DNA of 8,670 bases from Patescibacteria group bacterium (lineage in GTDB: Bacteria; Patescibacteriota; Gracilibacteria; UM-FILTER-43-11), in NCBI GenBank assembly GCA_029260955.1, contig JAJDCF010000074.1, positions 1 to 8,670 on the forward strand. The letters are read 5' to 3'. The position numbers and the translations under genes were made by a program. Shown here one piece after another: positions 1-7,135 of this stretch; position 1 is the first letter of the stretch, and each line of letters opens with the position of its first letter. The notes below the pieces were generated by a model. The model worked only from the letters and a program-made list of their open reading frames with translations, did no database searches and was not told where the DNA came from.

Positions 1-2
1 GT

Positions 3-917
3 GGTGAAGCAGGGCTTGCACGAGCTCTTAATTGGGGTGCTCCTGTCGTTGATGGAGAAGTATATTTTACTCCGCATCAAGTTGAACCTGGACTAAGTTT
101 TGATTGGGTAAGCTCAGAGCTTCCATATGCTTTTATTGAAAAATTAATAGGTCGATCTGTTAAACCGTCTACACCAGCTCCTCAGCCTACTACGGTAACT
201 AAGGTGGAACCCGAGGTTCAGACAGAGGTTTTTGCCGAAAAAGAAAACAAGGAGATTGAAAGGTTAGAGCAGAATCGAACTTTATTGGCTGTCGGACTTG
301 GAAAGGATGCAAGTGGCGAAGAGGTCAAGAATTTACAGCGAATGCTTTGGGATCTTGGTTACTACCAAAAAGAGATTACCGGAACGTATGACCAAGCTAC
401 AATTGATGCCGTTTTTCGCTTTCAGATTGAATATGGTGTCTTAAATAGTGAGTGGGACAAGGGTGCTGGTTATTTTGGAAAGAAGACTCTGGAAGCACTG
501 CTTTCGGCCGCGCAAGATAAGATTGAAGTGCTTGCTGGTTATCCGAAAGAGGTTCAGGTATGGATTCCTGCAAAAAAAATCCTACCCGAAATTGCCAGTT
601 TGGAAGTGCCGGAAGTTGTAGTAGAAAGACAAACTTTGAACTTTTCAGAAGCATCCTTGAGCAAAAAAGTTGTTCAACCGGCTGGGCTAACTATAGAGCT
701 TGACCTTAATGATAGAGGTGCAGAAGTTGTTAAGCTTCAGAACTTCTTAATAAGCCAAGAACACTTGGCAGCAGACCTTAATACCGGCTACTACGGCCGG
801 AAAACAGAGGCAGCTGTCCTCAAGTTTCAGATGGAGCAGGGGATTGTGGATAATTCTAATGGATCGGGTGCCGGTCGCGTTGGTCCACAGACTCTGGCTG
901 CCATCAATTCGTTTTAA
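3..917 (+). CDS. Peptidoglycan-binding domain protein, 5'-truncated by window edge
   Basis: The reading frame is open from base 3, so the gene begins upstream and the in-frame GTG at 204 is an internal valine codon, not a start. The visible 304 residues comprise an unassigned segment (1-55), a Pro/Thr linker (about 56-67), a charged Glu/Lys stretch (68-90) and two PG_binding_1-like domains (about 99-170 and 233-304). Both domains show the family pattern: a GxEVxxLQ first helix, a short LGYYxxxITG or LNTGYYG turn, then TxxAVxxFQxxxGI and a final G-x-x-T-L-A-A helix. Such domains bind cell-wall peptidoglycan and usually target a secreted enzyme or structural protein to the wall. The catalytic or structural N-terminus is missing from the window, so the role of the whole protein is unknown. 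It ends with TAA and is followed by a strong terminator, so it closes its transcription unit. Confidence 0.85.
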   Translation, partial: GEAGLARALNWGAPVVDGEVYFTPHQVEPGLSFDWVSSELPYAFIEKLIGRSVKPSTPAPQPTTVTKVEPEVQTEVFAEKENKEIERLEQNRTLLAVGLGKDASGEEVKNLQRMLWDLGYYQKEITGTYDQATIDAVFRFQIEYGVLNSEWDKGAGYFGKKTLEALLSAAQDKIEVLAGYPKEVQVWIPAKKILPEIASLEVPEVVVERQTLNFSEASLSKKVVQPAGLTIELDLNDRGAEVVKLQNFLISQEHLAADLNTGYYGRKTEAAVLKFQMEQGIVDNSNGSGAGRVGPQTLAAINSF

Positions 918-942
918 CAATACTTTTAAGAGCAGTATTTAG

Positions 943-979
943 CTAAAAAAGCCTATGTGTAACAACCGGGCTTTTTTAG
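943..979 (+). terminator. Intrinsic terminator after the peptidoglycan-binding gene
   Basis: A perfect 11-bp inverted repeat: CTAAAAAAGCC at 943-953 pairs with GGCTTTTTTAG at 969-979 around a 15-nt loop. The lower stem is A/T, so the 3' arm supplies the U tract, and the GC closing pairs sit at the loop side. It begins 25 nt after the stop codon. The A tract on the 5' arm means it could also act on the opposite strand. Confidence 0.85.
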
Positions 980-997
980 TACGGTCTGAAAGTATAA

Positions 998-1026
998 TTG
1001 ACATAAAATATATTCTATGTTAGTGT
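998..1026 (+). promoter_or_regulatory. Candidate promoter for the small gene at 1080
   Basis: A perfect -35 hexamer TTGACA lies at 998-1003. A 17-nt spacer leads to TAGTGT at 1021-1026, which keeps only the T1, A2 and T6 positions of a -10 box. Transcription would start near 1033, giving a leader of about 47 nt to the ATG at 1080. A perfect TATAAT at 993-998 overlaps the -35 and is an alternative -10, but its own -35 region falls in the terminator stem and is poor. Either box would place a promoter directly after the terminator. Confidence 0.45.
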
Positions 1027-1064
1027 ATCCATATATTTTGGTTAAACTATTTCATCTTATGAGC

Positions 1065-1070
1065 AAAGGA
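1065..1070 (+). promoter_or_regulatory. Ribosome-binding site deciding the start at 1080
   Basis: AAAGGA ends 9 nt before the ATG at 1080. It is the only well-spaced Shine-Dalgarno-like site in this window. It favours ATG 1080 over the in-frame ATGs at 1059 and 1017, which have none. Confidence 0.6.
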
Positions 1071-1079
1071 AATGACGTC

Positions 1080-1301
1080 ATGGGAAAAAGGCGCGGAGCC
1101 AACTTTGTGAGCAAATATGGCAGAAAGTTGAGTTTGTTTATGGAGGTGATGGAAGATATTTACGGAAAGGATGGGGTAGATAATTTATCCGATACTCAAT
1201 TAATTGCGCGGCATCGTGATTTGGCAGAAAAAATACTTGGAGTGCCAAAGCCTGAGTATGACCCTTTTAACGAAAGGCCAAGGATTAGAGTTTTGAATTA
1301 G
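1080..1301 (+). CDS. Small hypothetical protein (73 aa)
   Basis: I do not recognise this protein. From ATG 1080 it encodes 73 residues. The N-terminus is basic (MGKRRGANFVSKYGRK), the middle looks helical and acidic (about 17-57), and the C-terminus is short and Pro/Arg-rich. There is no signal peptide, membrane segment or cysteine pair. The frame is also open upstream to ATG 1059 and ATG 1017, which would give 80 or 94 residues. The 1080 start is preferred because AAAGGA lies 9 nt upstream and the hydrophobic extension from 1017 would begin before the likely transcription start. It lies 38 nt before prmC and may share its transcript. The basic start could suit RNA or DNA binding, but that is speculation. 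Confidence 0.65.
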   Translation: MGKRRGANFVSKYGRKLSLFMEVMEDIYGKDGVDNLSDTQLIARHRDLAEKILGVPKPEYDPFNERPRIRVLN

Positions 1302-1302
1302 G

Positions 1303-1333
1303 GTGACCTACTTAGCACATTTCAGTATATGAT
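1303..1333 (+). promoter_or_regulatory. Possible promoter giving a leaderless prmC mRNA
   Basis: TATGAT at 1328-1333 differs from the -10 consensus at one position. A partial -35, GTGACC at 1303-1308, lies 19 nt upstream, which is a long spacer. The expected transcription start, about 7 nt after the -10, falls on or beside the A of the prmC ATG at 1340. The evidence is two short motifs only. Confidence 0.3.
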
Positions 1334-1339
1334 AAGGCC

Positions 1340-2164
1340 ATGACCATTAAGGACCTTGTTAATTTTGGGCACCGAGAACTTATCGCGTTCGATTCGGCGA
1401 GACTTGATGCGGAACTATTACTTGCACACCTACTTGGAAAGCAAGTTACTTACCTTTTGGCCTACGATGAAGAGGAGGTAGGTTATTTTGCAAAATGGCG
1501 CTATGGGCGAATGATAGCGAAGCGCAGAAAGGGGATTCCAGTGGCTTACCTTTTGAGTAATAAGGAGTTCTATGATCTCGATTTTAAGGTGAATAAGCAT
1601 GTTCTTGTTCCTCGCCCTGGTACAGAGACTTTGGTTGAGGCGGTTATTAATTATATTCAACCCGATGATTTACTCTTGGACGTTGGTACCGGTTCGGCCT
1701 GTATTCCGATTTCGGTCTTGAAGCATGTAGAAGAAGTGGAAGCGATTGCTGTGGATATTTCATCTTCTGCGCTGAAAGTAGCTAGATTTAATGCTCAGTT
1801 ACATGGGGTGATATCGCGCATGCAATTTTTTCAGTCAGATTTACTAAAAAACGTTCCACCAGAAGCTTTTGAGAGTAGGGAATTGGTGGTGACGGCTAAT
1901 TTACCCTATGTACCGACAGATTATAAGGTGAATATAGAAACTAAATTTGAGCCTCAGGTGGCGCTGTATGGTGGTAAGGATGGGATGGATATTTATAGGC
2001 GATTACTCGATGAACTACTTGTTTTTAAGCCAAAAGCCATGTTTTTTGAGTGTTTTGATTTTCAGAAGGCTATCTTGGTTGAGCATGCACCAGATTACGA
2101 GTTGCGACATGTCAAAAATCCTTTAAGCGCTGCTGGTGTGATGGTATTGGAAAGGCAGGGGTAG
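1340..2164 (+). CDS. prmC: Release factor glutamine methyltransferase PrmC (HemK)
   Basis: Cytoplasmic SAM-dependent N5-methyltransferase that modifies the glutamine of the GGQ motif in peptide-chain release factors. The 274 residues match the family's usual length of about 280. An N-terminal helical domain (1-70) carries the RLDAELLLAHLLG signature. The linker has VLVPRPGTETLVE (88-100, family RPxTE). SAM motif I is DVGTGSA (114-120). The catalytic loop is NLPY (187-190), and EPQVALYGGKDGMDIYRRLL (204-223) matches the conserved C-terminal block. Two deviations stand out: the third glycine of the GxGxG loop is alanine (A120), and the usual NPPY is NLPY, a variant I believe occurs elsewhere in the family. 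ATG 1340 is the only start near the domain boundary, since an in-frame TAG lies at 1313. It has no properly spaced ribosome-binding site. No release-factor gene is adjacent. Confidence 0.93.
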   Translation: MTIKDLVNFGHRELIAFDSARLDAELLLAHLLGKQVTYLLAYDEEEVGYFAKWRYGRMIAKRRKGIPVAYLLSNKEFYDLDFKVNKHVLVPRPGTETLVEAVINYIQPDDLLLDVGTGSACIPISVLKHVEEVEAIAVDISSSALKVARFNAQLHGVISRMQFFQSDLLKNVPPEAFESRELVVTANLPYVPTDYKVNIETKFEPQVALYGGKDGMDIYRRLLDELLVFKPKAMFFECFDFQKAILVEHAPDYELRHVKNPLSAAGVMVLERQG

Positions 2165-2239
2165 TTCTAATTAGGCTTGCATTAGGGCAATATTTGTTGT
2201 TTTGTCATACCTAATATACTGGATTTTTTGGCTTATCTT

Positions 2240-2248
2240 TGCTATAAT
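2240..2248 (+). promoter_or_regulatory. Extended -10 promoter of the surface-protein operon
   Basis: TGCTATAAT at 2240-2248 is a perfect TGn-TATAAT extended -10. The -35 region around 2219-2225 (CTGGATT) is weak, as is common for extended -10 promoters. Transcription would start near 2255, leaving a leader of about 37 nt that is A-rich (a run of eight A at 2274-2281) and has no clear Shine-Dalgarno. A second, weaker -10-like TATACT sits at 2215-2220. Confidence 0.6.
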
Positions 2249-2291
2249 ATAGAGATTTATTTACCAAATTCAGAAAAAAAACTAAGACACC

Positions 2292-4787
2292 ATGTTTAAA
2301 ACAAAAATTAAATCTATCGCTCTGGCCCTTGCAATTGCTTTGCAGGCATTCGCCCCTGTGGCCTTTGCGAGCTTCCTAAATGTACGGGCTTACGGCACCG
2401 ACACCGTTGCTGGTTACGCTTCGATGTTGAAGAGCTCGATGCTCAGCCCAAACAAAGACATCGTCTTTGTGGTAGAGAAGCCTGATTACTCCGTTGTACG
2501 TGTTCCCACGGTTGCGGATCTTGAGGGGATTGCTAAGGCAGATCTTTATGGCCATCAAACTAAGTTGGCTGGTGTCTACAAGGTAGCTCTGTTTTACCCG
2601 GGTACATCTGAAGCTTCGCCACAAGACACTTTCGTGGTTTATCCTGACCAAGTATCTAAAACTCAGTCTCATGTTTCATCTACTACTCAAATGCTCGAGG
2701 CCGATGGCGAAACGCGCAGTTTTGTGACCGTTACGCTTTACGATGCTTATCGCAATCCTATCAAGGATCATCAGGTAAATCTGATTTCGTCTCGCCCAGA
2801 AGATAAGATCACCGCTGTTAATACGGGCATCACAGATGCAGCGGGACGAGCCAATTTTAAGGTAACTTCCAAAAATCCAGGTGTTTCTATTTTTACCGCC
2901 ATGGATGCCAGTGCAAACACTGTTTTGCAAGACCGTGAAGAAGTAGTTTTTTACGCTCCAACACCAAAAGCCGTTGGAGGAAACTTCTTTTCTACAAGCG
3001 CCCTTCAGGCCGACATAATTTCTGCGGCCAATGCTCAGGAGGTTCTTCCCGGGCCAGTCGATCACTTTGATATTGAAGGCCTATCATCTACAGCTAAAGT
3101 GAATACCGATCAAACTTTGACGATTGTAGCCCTAGATAAAGATGGAAATACTGCTAAGAACTATACTGGCACTATTCTTATCTCTACACCGGATGATGAG
3201 AATGCCGTTCTTCCGAATAGTGGAGAATATACTTTTAAGGAAGCTGATCAGGGTAAATTCACTTTTAGCCTTGCTCTGCGCTTCTCGCAGGTTGGCAATC
3301 AATTTATTCAGATTTTAGATAAGGACAATTGGAAAATCGCTGGTGAGAAGGAAGTTGAAGTTGTTCCGCAGCAGGCTATTACTGTGCCGGATGCTTCTTC
3401 TTCATTCAGTATTAAATCACCGACAGATGGTGGTAAGTTTGGTTCAAACCTTGTCGTTATTACAGGTCAGGGTGATCCGAACATCAACATCAAGATTTTT
3501 GACGACGATACGAAGATTGGAGACAGCGAAACCGACAGCGATGGCTTCTTCACTTATCAGGCAAAGAATCTTTCTGCTGGTAGTCATAGCTTTTACGTTA
3601 TGTCCGATACCGGCCAGGTTTCCAAGTCTGTGAATATCAACGTAGATACTTTGCCTCCAGTTCTGAATTCTATTTCGATTTCTCCAGATGGCGTTATCAA
3701 GCCAGGTCAGATGCTAAGAGTAGTGGTTTCTTCCGAACCGGATCTTGATGAGGTAATGGTTAAAGTTGGTGGAATACAAAAAGATTTGTATCCCGAAGCT
3801 GGGCAAGCAGGTACATATGCTGGTAGCTTTGCAGCGCCAACTGCAACCGGAAGTTATCCAATCGATGTTGTTCTGGCGGATGATTTATCCAATAAGTCCG
3901 AACTAAAATCACAAAAGACTATTCTTGTAGAGGATGAGGCTGTGGTCTTACCTTCAACCGTCCAGAATCCCGAAGGGATTGCCGGTGACTCAGAAGTACT
4001 TCTTACGTGGAATACTGTGAGTGATCACGTTACTGGCATTTCCAGTTACAAGGTAAGCTACGGAACATCTCACGACAATCTAGATCAAACTGCTCAAACC
4101 GAGAGCAGCGCTACATCGCTAAAAATCACTGGTCTTCAAAATGACACTCAGTACTTCTTTGCAGTCAAAGCGGTTGATTCTAAGGCATTTGAAAGCTTAG
4201 AGGCAAGCGTTGTTATTGCGGTGACACCTGTTGGCGTACAAGAAGTAGTAGTTGATGATGGCCTCCAGCCTTCTGCTCCAGAAACGGGGCTTACAATGCC
4301 TCCTGCATCGCTTTACAACAATCCTCTTATGGGTGCTGCTTCCAGTAACACTGTCAGCCTTACATGGCAGGCATTCCCTGGAATCAATGCAGCTCGTTAC
4401 AAGGTTTATTTTGGTCTTAATCCGGGGCAATACGATGACTATGTTGCAACAAATGACAATCGTACCAGCTTTGCTGTGAACGATCTGATCAACAATGTGC
4501 CTTACTATTTTGCGGTTGTTGCTATGAATTTTGCCGGAAACGAGATTTCTCCTCTATCGGCTGAATTTCAAATGACGCCCAAAGGTGGTGTGTTTAAATC
4601 ACTTCCATCTGATCAAGTTGTTTCTAGCAGACCCACCTATGTTTCGCCGCTTAGTAACATGCAGCTTGCTCAGGTTCCAGGCCAAGAGGATACCGGTCCT
4701 GCGACAACCTGGATGGTGGTCATAGCACTTACGTTTGCTGCAGGGATTTCTTACTTTAACAACCGACGTTTTTTAGCTAATCGCTAG
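2292..4787 (+). CDS. Secreted, membrane-anchored Ig-like/FN3 surface protein with TGP C-terminal anchor
   Basis: A probable extracellular adhesin or structural surface protein of 831 residues. It opens with a Sec signal peptide (1-26, hydrophobic core, likely cut after AFA). Next come an N-terminal region (about 30-125), a Big_1/invasin-like Ig domain (about 131-222) with ADGETRSFVTVTLYD and a TDAAGRANFKVTS block, and an Ig-like domain (256-360) with a NYTGTILIS strand. Two more Ig-like modules follow (371-452, about 455-548), then two fibronectin type III domains (554-646, 670-763) with the YFFAVKAVD-type strand. A linker leads to DTGP (800-803), a membrane helix (about 807-822) and a basic tail NNRRFLANR. 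This tripartite end resembles a sorting or anchoring signal, but there is no LPxTG. There is no recognisable catalytic domain. It is first in a likely operon, with 19 nt to the MFS gene. ATG 2292 fits the signal peptide but has no ribosome-binding site. Confidence 0.88.
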   Translation: MFKTKIKSIALALAIALQAFAPVAFASFLNVRAYGTDTVAGYASMLKSSMLSPNKDIVFVVEKPDYSVVRVPTVADLEGIAKADLYGHQTKLAGVYKVALFYPGTSEASPQDTFVVYPDQVSKTQSHVSSTTQMLEADGETRSFVTVTLYDAYRNPIKDHQVNLISSRPEDKITAVNTGITDAAGRANFKVTSKNPGVSIFTAMDASANTVLQDREEVVFYAPTPKAVGGNFFSTSALQADIISAANAQEVLPGPVDHFDIEGLSSTAKVNTDQTLTIVALDKDGNTAKNYTGTILISTPDDENAVLPNSGEYTFKEADQGKFTFSLALRFSQVGNQFIQILDKDNWKIAGEKEVEVVPQQAITVPDASSSFSIKSPTDGGKFGSNLVVITGQGDPNINIKIFDDDTKIGDSETDSDGFFTYQAKNLSAGSHSFYVMSDTGQVSKSVNINVDTLPPVLNSISISPDGVIKPGQMLRVVVSSEPDLDEVMVKVGGIQKDLYPEAGQAGTYAGSFAAPTATGSYPIDVVLADDLSNKSELKSQKTILVEDEAVVLPSTVQNPEGIAGDSEVLLTWNTVSDHVTGISSYKVSYGTSHDNLDQTAQTESSATSLKITGLQNDTQYFFAVKAVDSKAFESLEASVVIAVTPVGVQEVVVDDGLQPSAPETGLTMPPASLYNNPLMGAASSNTVSLTWQAFPGINAARYKVYFGLNPGQYDDYVATNDNRTSFAVNDLINNVPYYFAVVAMNFAGNEISPLSAEFQMTPKGGVFKSLPSDQVVSSRPTYVSPLSNMQLAQVPGQEDTGPATTWMVVIALTFAAGISYFNNRRFLANR

Positions 4788-4806
4788 TCTTAGAAGCCAC
4801 GATACG

Positions 4807-6042
4807 ATGTCTAATTTTTTGAACAAAATATCTTCGGATACAAAAGGGTTTCCGATTGGCGTGAAGCTGATTGTTTTTGTTGTATTTTTGCGCACTTTTG
4901 GCTGGGGCTTAATTGACCCCTTCTTTTCAATGTACATCGATGGCTTTGGTGATAGCTACAGTTTTGTGGGTGCCTTGATGGCTATAATGAACTTTGTGGC
5001 TCTGCTTGCCGTAGTACCACTTTTAAGATTAGCTGATAAGGTGGCTGATACCAAGATTATGCGTGATGGAGAGGTTCTACATCTGTTTGCCGTACTCTTT
5101 TATTTGGCAGCGGGTCTTACGGGTCAGCTATTATTTCTGATTCCAGGATTGGCGCTTAATGGTGTTGGCACAGCCTTTATTGTTGTAGGCGCTGAATCCT
5201 ACGTTCGCAGACATTCCAAGAAATCTAATCAAACCAGCATATTTGCCTTTTTGATCACTATAACTTATTTGGGATGGGTGCTTGGTATGATTCTGGGGGG
5301 GCTTACAGTGCAGTATTATGGCTTTACCTATATGTTCCTATTCCTTTTGCCGAGTATCGTTATGGGATTCATTATTCTAAAACAAATTCGCGAAACTGGC
5401 CTCAAAACATTGACGTCGGGTCTTTCCAAATACTTTCATCGGCCAAAGGATTTTGGATTTATTATTGAGGATATAAAGTTACTGAACAGGAAAACACTTT
5501 TCCTTCTTCTTTTAGCTTTCTTCGATGGAACCATTGTCATGTTTTCCTATGTTTTTATACCGCTATTTGCACTTTCTATTGATCTTAGTCTTCAGAATAT
5601 TGCTTTTTTGATGGCTGCCATGTACATGCCTTTCATCTTTAGCTTCATTATATCTGAGGCGACAGACAAGCTGAAACGTATGAACGTGATTGCCATGGGA
5701 TTATTTATTGGAGGGCTAGCCTTTGTACTTCTGACATTCATAATCGATCAAATGTGGGTGGTGCTGTTAGCTGCAATTACCTCTTTATCACTCGCTATTA
5801 TTCGTCCTACCTATAACGGCTTCCTTACTCAGCTCACTCCTAGACGAATGCTGGGAGAAATTACTGGACTCAATAAGATTGCAGTGAGAGTTGGATTTAT
5901 TTTTGGACCAATTTTCTCTGGTTACCTTGCAGATAAGTACAGTATTCAGGTTGCCTTCTTTGCAATTTCCATCTTTGCTTTTGCTCTGGCGACGCTTGCG
6001 CTATTATTTAAGGGGTTTGAAGTCATCAAAACAAAATCATGA
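4807..6042 (+). CDS. Major facilitator superfamily transporter
   Basis: An inner-membrane secondary transporter of 411 residues, the usual MFS length, with about 12 hydrophobic helices in two bundles. A cytoplasmic loop at about 191-228 (KQIRETGLK to EDIKLLNRKT) separates the halves. The helix 2-3 loop carries a degenerate MFS motif A (RLADKVADTKIMRDG, 74-88). A related GYLADKYS block lies near helix 11 (372-379), and PRRMLGEITG (345-354) lies in a late cytoplasmic loop. The substrate cannot be read from sequence. Pairing with the overlapping kinase gene suggests a compound that is phosphorylated after uptake, such as a sugar or nucleoside; an efflux role is equally open. It follows the surface-protein gene by 19 nt, has no clear ribosome-binding site, and ends in TGA inside ATGA shared with the kinase start, which implies translational coupling. 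Confidence 0.88.
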   Translation: MSNFLNKISSDTKGFPIGVKLIVFVVFLRTFGWGLIDPFFSMYIDGFGDSYSFVGALMAIMNFVALLAVVPLLRLADKVADTKIMRDGEVLHLFAVLFYLAAGLTGQLLFLIPGLALNGVGTAFIVVGAESYVRRHSKKSNQTSIFAFLITITYLGWVLGMILGGLTVQYYGFTYMFLFLLPSIVMGFIILKQIRETGLKTLTSGLSKYFHRPKDFGFIIEDIKLLNRKTLFLLLLAFFDGTIVMFSYVFIPLFALSIDLSLQNIAFLMAAMYMPFIFSFIISEATDKLKRMNVIAMGLFIGGLAFVLLTFIIDQMWVVLLAAITSLSLAIIRPTYNGFLTQLTPRRMLGEITGLNKIAVRVGFIFGPIFSGYLADKYSIQVAFFAISIFAFALATLALLFKGFEVIKTKS

Positions 6043-7118
6043 AAAAACCAAGAATCTTTACCATAGGCGGAGCGACCTTCGACATATTTGTTAAGGCAGA
6101 TGATCAGTCAATTATGTCTATTAGGACTCCTGACTCGTTTCACAAATGGCTTAGCTTTCCTCATGGAGGAAAAGTCAAAGTGAATCAGGTAATGGAATCT
6201 TTTGGCGGAGGTGCTACTAATACAGCAGTTACCTTTGCTCGTCAGGGTTTTGACGTGTGTTTTGTTGGTAAGGTCGGAAAAGAATATGGGGACAAAGTTT
6301 TTGGCAATCTTGAAAAAGAGGGGATTGATTGTAAACATGCAAAGCAGACTTCCCGAGACAAAACAGGTTTTTCTACTATTATCAATACCTTCGACGGTGA
6401 TCGTACGCTTTTGGCTTACCCTGGAGCGAATCGCTTTTTTACTGCCAAAGATCTTCCCCTAGATAAGCTTAAGATGGCTGATTGGATCTTTTTGAATCAT
6501 TTGGCCGGTGGTGGAGAAGACATTCATAAAGCGCTCATTAAAGTTCTTAAAGCCAATCCCAAAATCAAATTGGCATGGAATCCGGGTCATGAACAGATCG
6601 CTCAGGGGGCCAAAAAGTGGAAGGAGCTTTTAAAGCAAACGGAAATACTCTTTGTAAACAAAGAAGAGGCTTCAGCGTTTAGTCGGGTTGATTATATGCC
6701 GGCTGGTGTTAAGCAAGATGATCCAAGAGCTCATGTGTGCACTCATCGCGATCTTTTACCTCCTTATGCCGATGATGTGACTGAGATACTAAGGTTTTTC
6801 GTTGGAATGGGTGTGAATAACGTTGTTATTACAGATGGGCGTAACGGCAGCCAGGCAACGGATGGTGAGCGTCATTACTTTTGTCCAGTACTTTCTCATA
6901 AGCGAGTCGACACTCTAGGAGCAGGTGACGCATTTGCTAGCGGATTTACGGTTGCAATGATAAAAAGTTTGCCATTGAAGAATGCTCTGTTATATGGTAC
7001 ACTTAATGCTGGTAATGCCGTAATGCACCCAGGTGCTCAGAATGGACTTCTGACAGCTGATGAGATGAAGGCGGCCCTTCGTAAGAGCGAAACGAAGGCA
7101 AAATCTACTAAACTGTAA
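6039..7118 (+). CDS. PfkB/ribokinase-family carbohydrate or nucleoside kinase
   Basis: A cytoplasmic ATP-dependent kinase that phosphorylates a sugar or nucleoside hydroxyl. It shows the N-terminal TIGGATFDIF strand (8-17), the substrate-side glycine motif FGGGATNTA (55-63, PfkB signature 1), the NKEE metal-binding motif of NxxE type (208-211), and VDTLGAGDAF (290-299, signature 2) with catalytic base D297. At 359 residues it is longer than typical members of about 300. The excess lies mainly in an insert at about 216-247 that follows NKEE, contains Cys234 and several His/Asp, and precedes the ITDGRNGS nucleotide-side segment. A Lys/Ser-rich tail ends the protein. The exact substrate (ribose, fructose, adenosine, cytidine or other) is not decidable. 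It starts within the stop of the MFS gene and is 17 nt from the next gene. Confidence 0.92.
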   Translation: MKKPRIFTIGGATFDIFVKADDQSIMSIRTPDSFHKWLSFPHGGKVKVNQVMESFGGGATNTAVTFARQGFDVCFVGKVGKEYGDKVFGNLEKEGIDCKHAKQTSRDKTGFSTIINTFDGDRTLLAYPGANRFFTAKDLPLDKLKMADWIFLNHLAGGGEDIHKALIKVLKANPKIKLAWNPGHEQIAQGAKKWKELLKQTEILFVNKEEASAFSRVDYMPAGVKQDDPRAHVCTHRDLLPPYADDVTEILRFFVGMGVNNVVITDGRNGSQATDGERHYFCPVLSHKRVDTLGAGDAFASGFTVAMIKSLPLKNALLYGTLNAGNAVMHPGAQNGLLTADEMKAALRKSETKAKSTKL

Positions 7119-7135
7119 CAAATTTTAAATAAAAA

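Noticed and set aside
204..917. Apparent 237-aa gene starting at GTG 204
   Set aside because: The same frame is open without a stop to the window's left edge and the upstream codons read as a sensible linker and domain, so 204 is internal.
1017..1079. Longer start (ATG 1017) for the small gene
   Set aside because: It has no ribosome-binding site, would start before the likely transcription start, and adds a hydrophobic stretch unlike the rest; ATG 1080 has AAAGGA at good spacing.
1073..1080. Palindrome TGACGTCA
   Set aside because: It is an 8-bp palindrome within a leader and coding start; a single occurrence with no partner is likely chance.
2167..2200. Possible terminator after prmC (TTGC/GCAA or CTAAT/ATTAG arms followed by a T-rich run)
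   Set aside because: Stems are only 4-5 bp and mutually exclusive, too weak to call.
2376..3065. Antisense open frames of 98 and 129 codons opposite the surface-protein gene
   Set aside because: They lie inside a long, well-supported coding region, have no ribosome-binding site, and their translations show no domain.
3343..3633. Same-strand out-of-frame 96-codon frame within the surface-protein gene
   Set aside because: The translation is Arg/Leu/Ser-rich and low in structure, typical of a shadow frame of the Ig-domain gene.
6040..6042. UGA read as glycine (alternative code 25)
   Set aside because: The TGA ends the MFS protein at a normal length inside an ATGA overlap with a clear kinase start, so the standard bacterial code fits.
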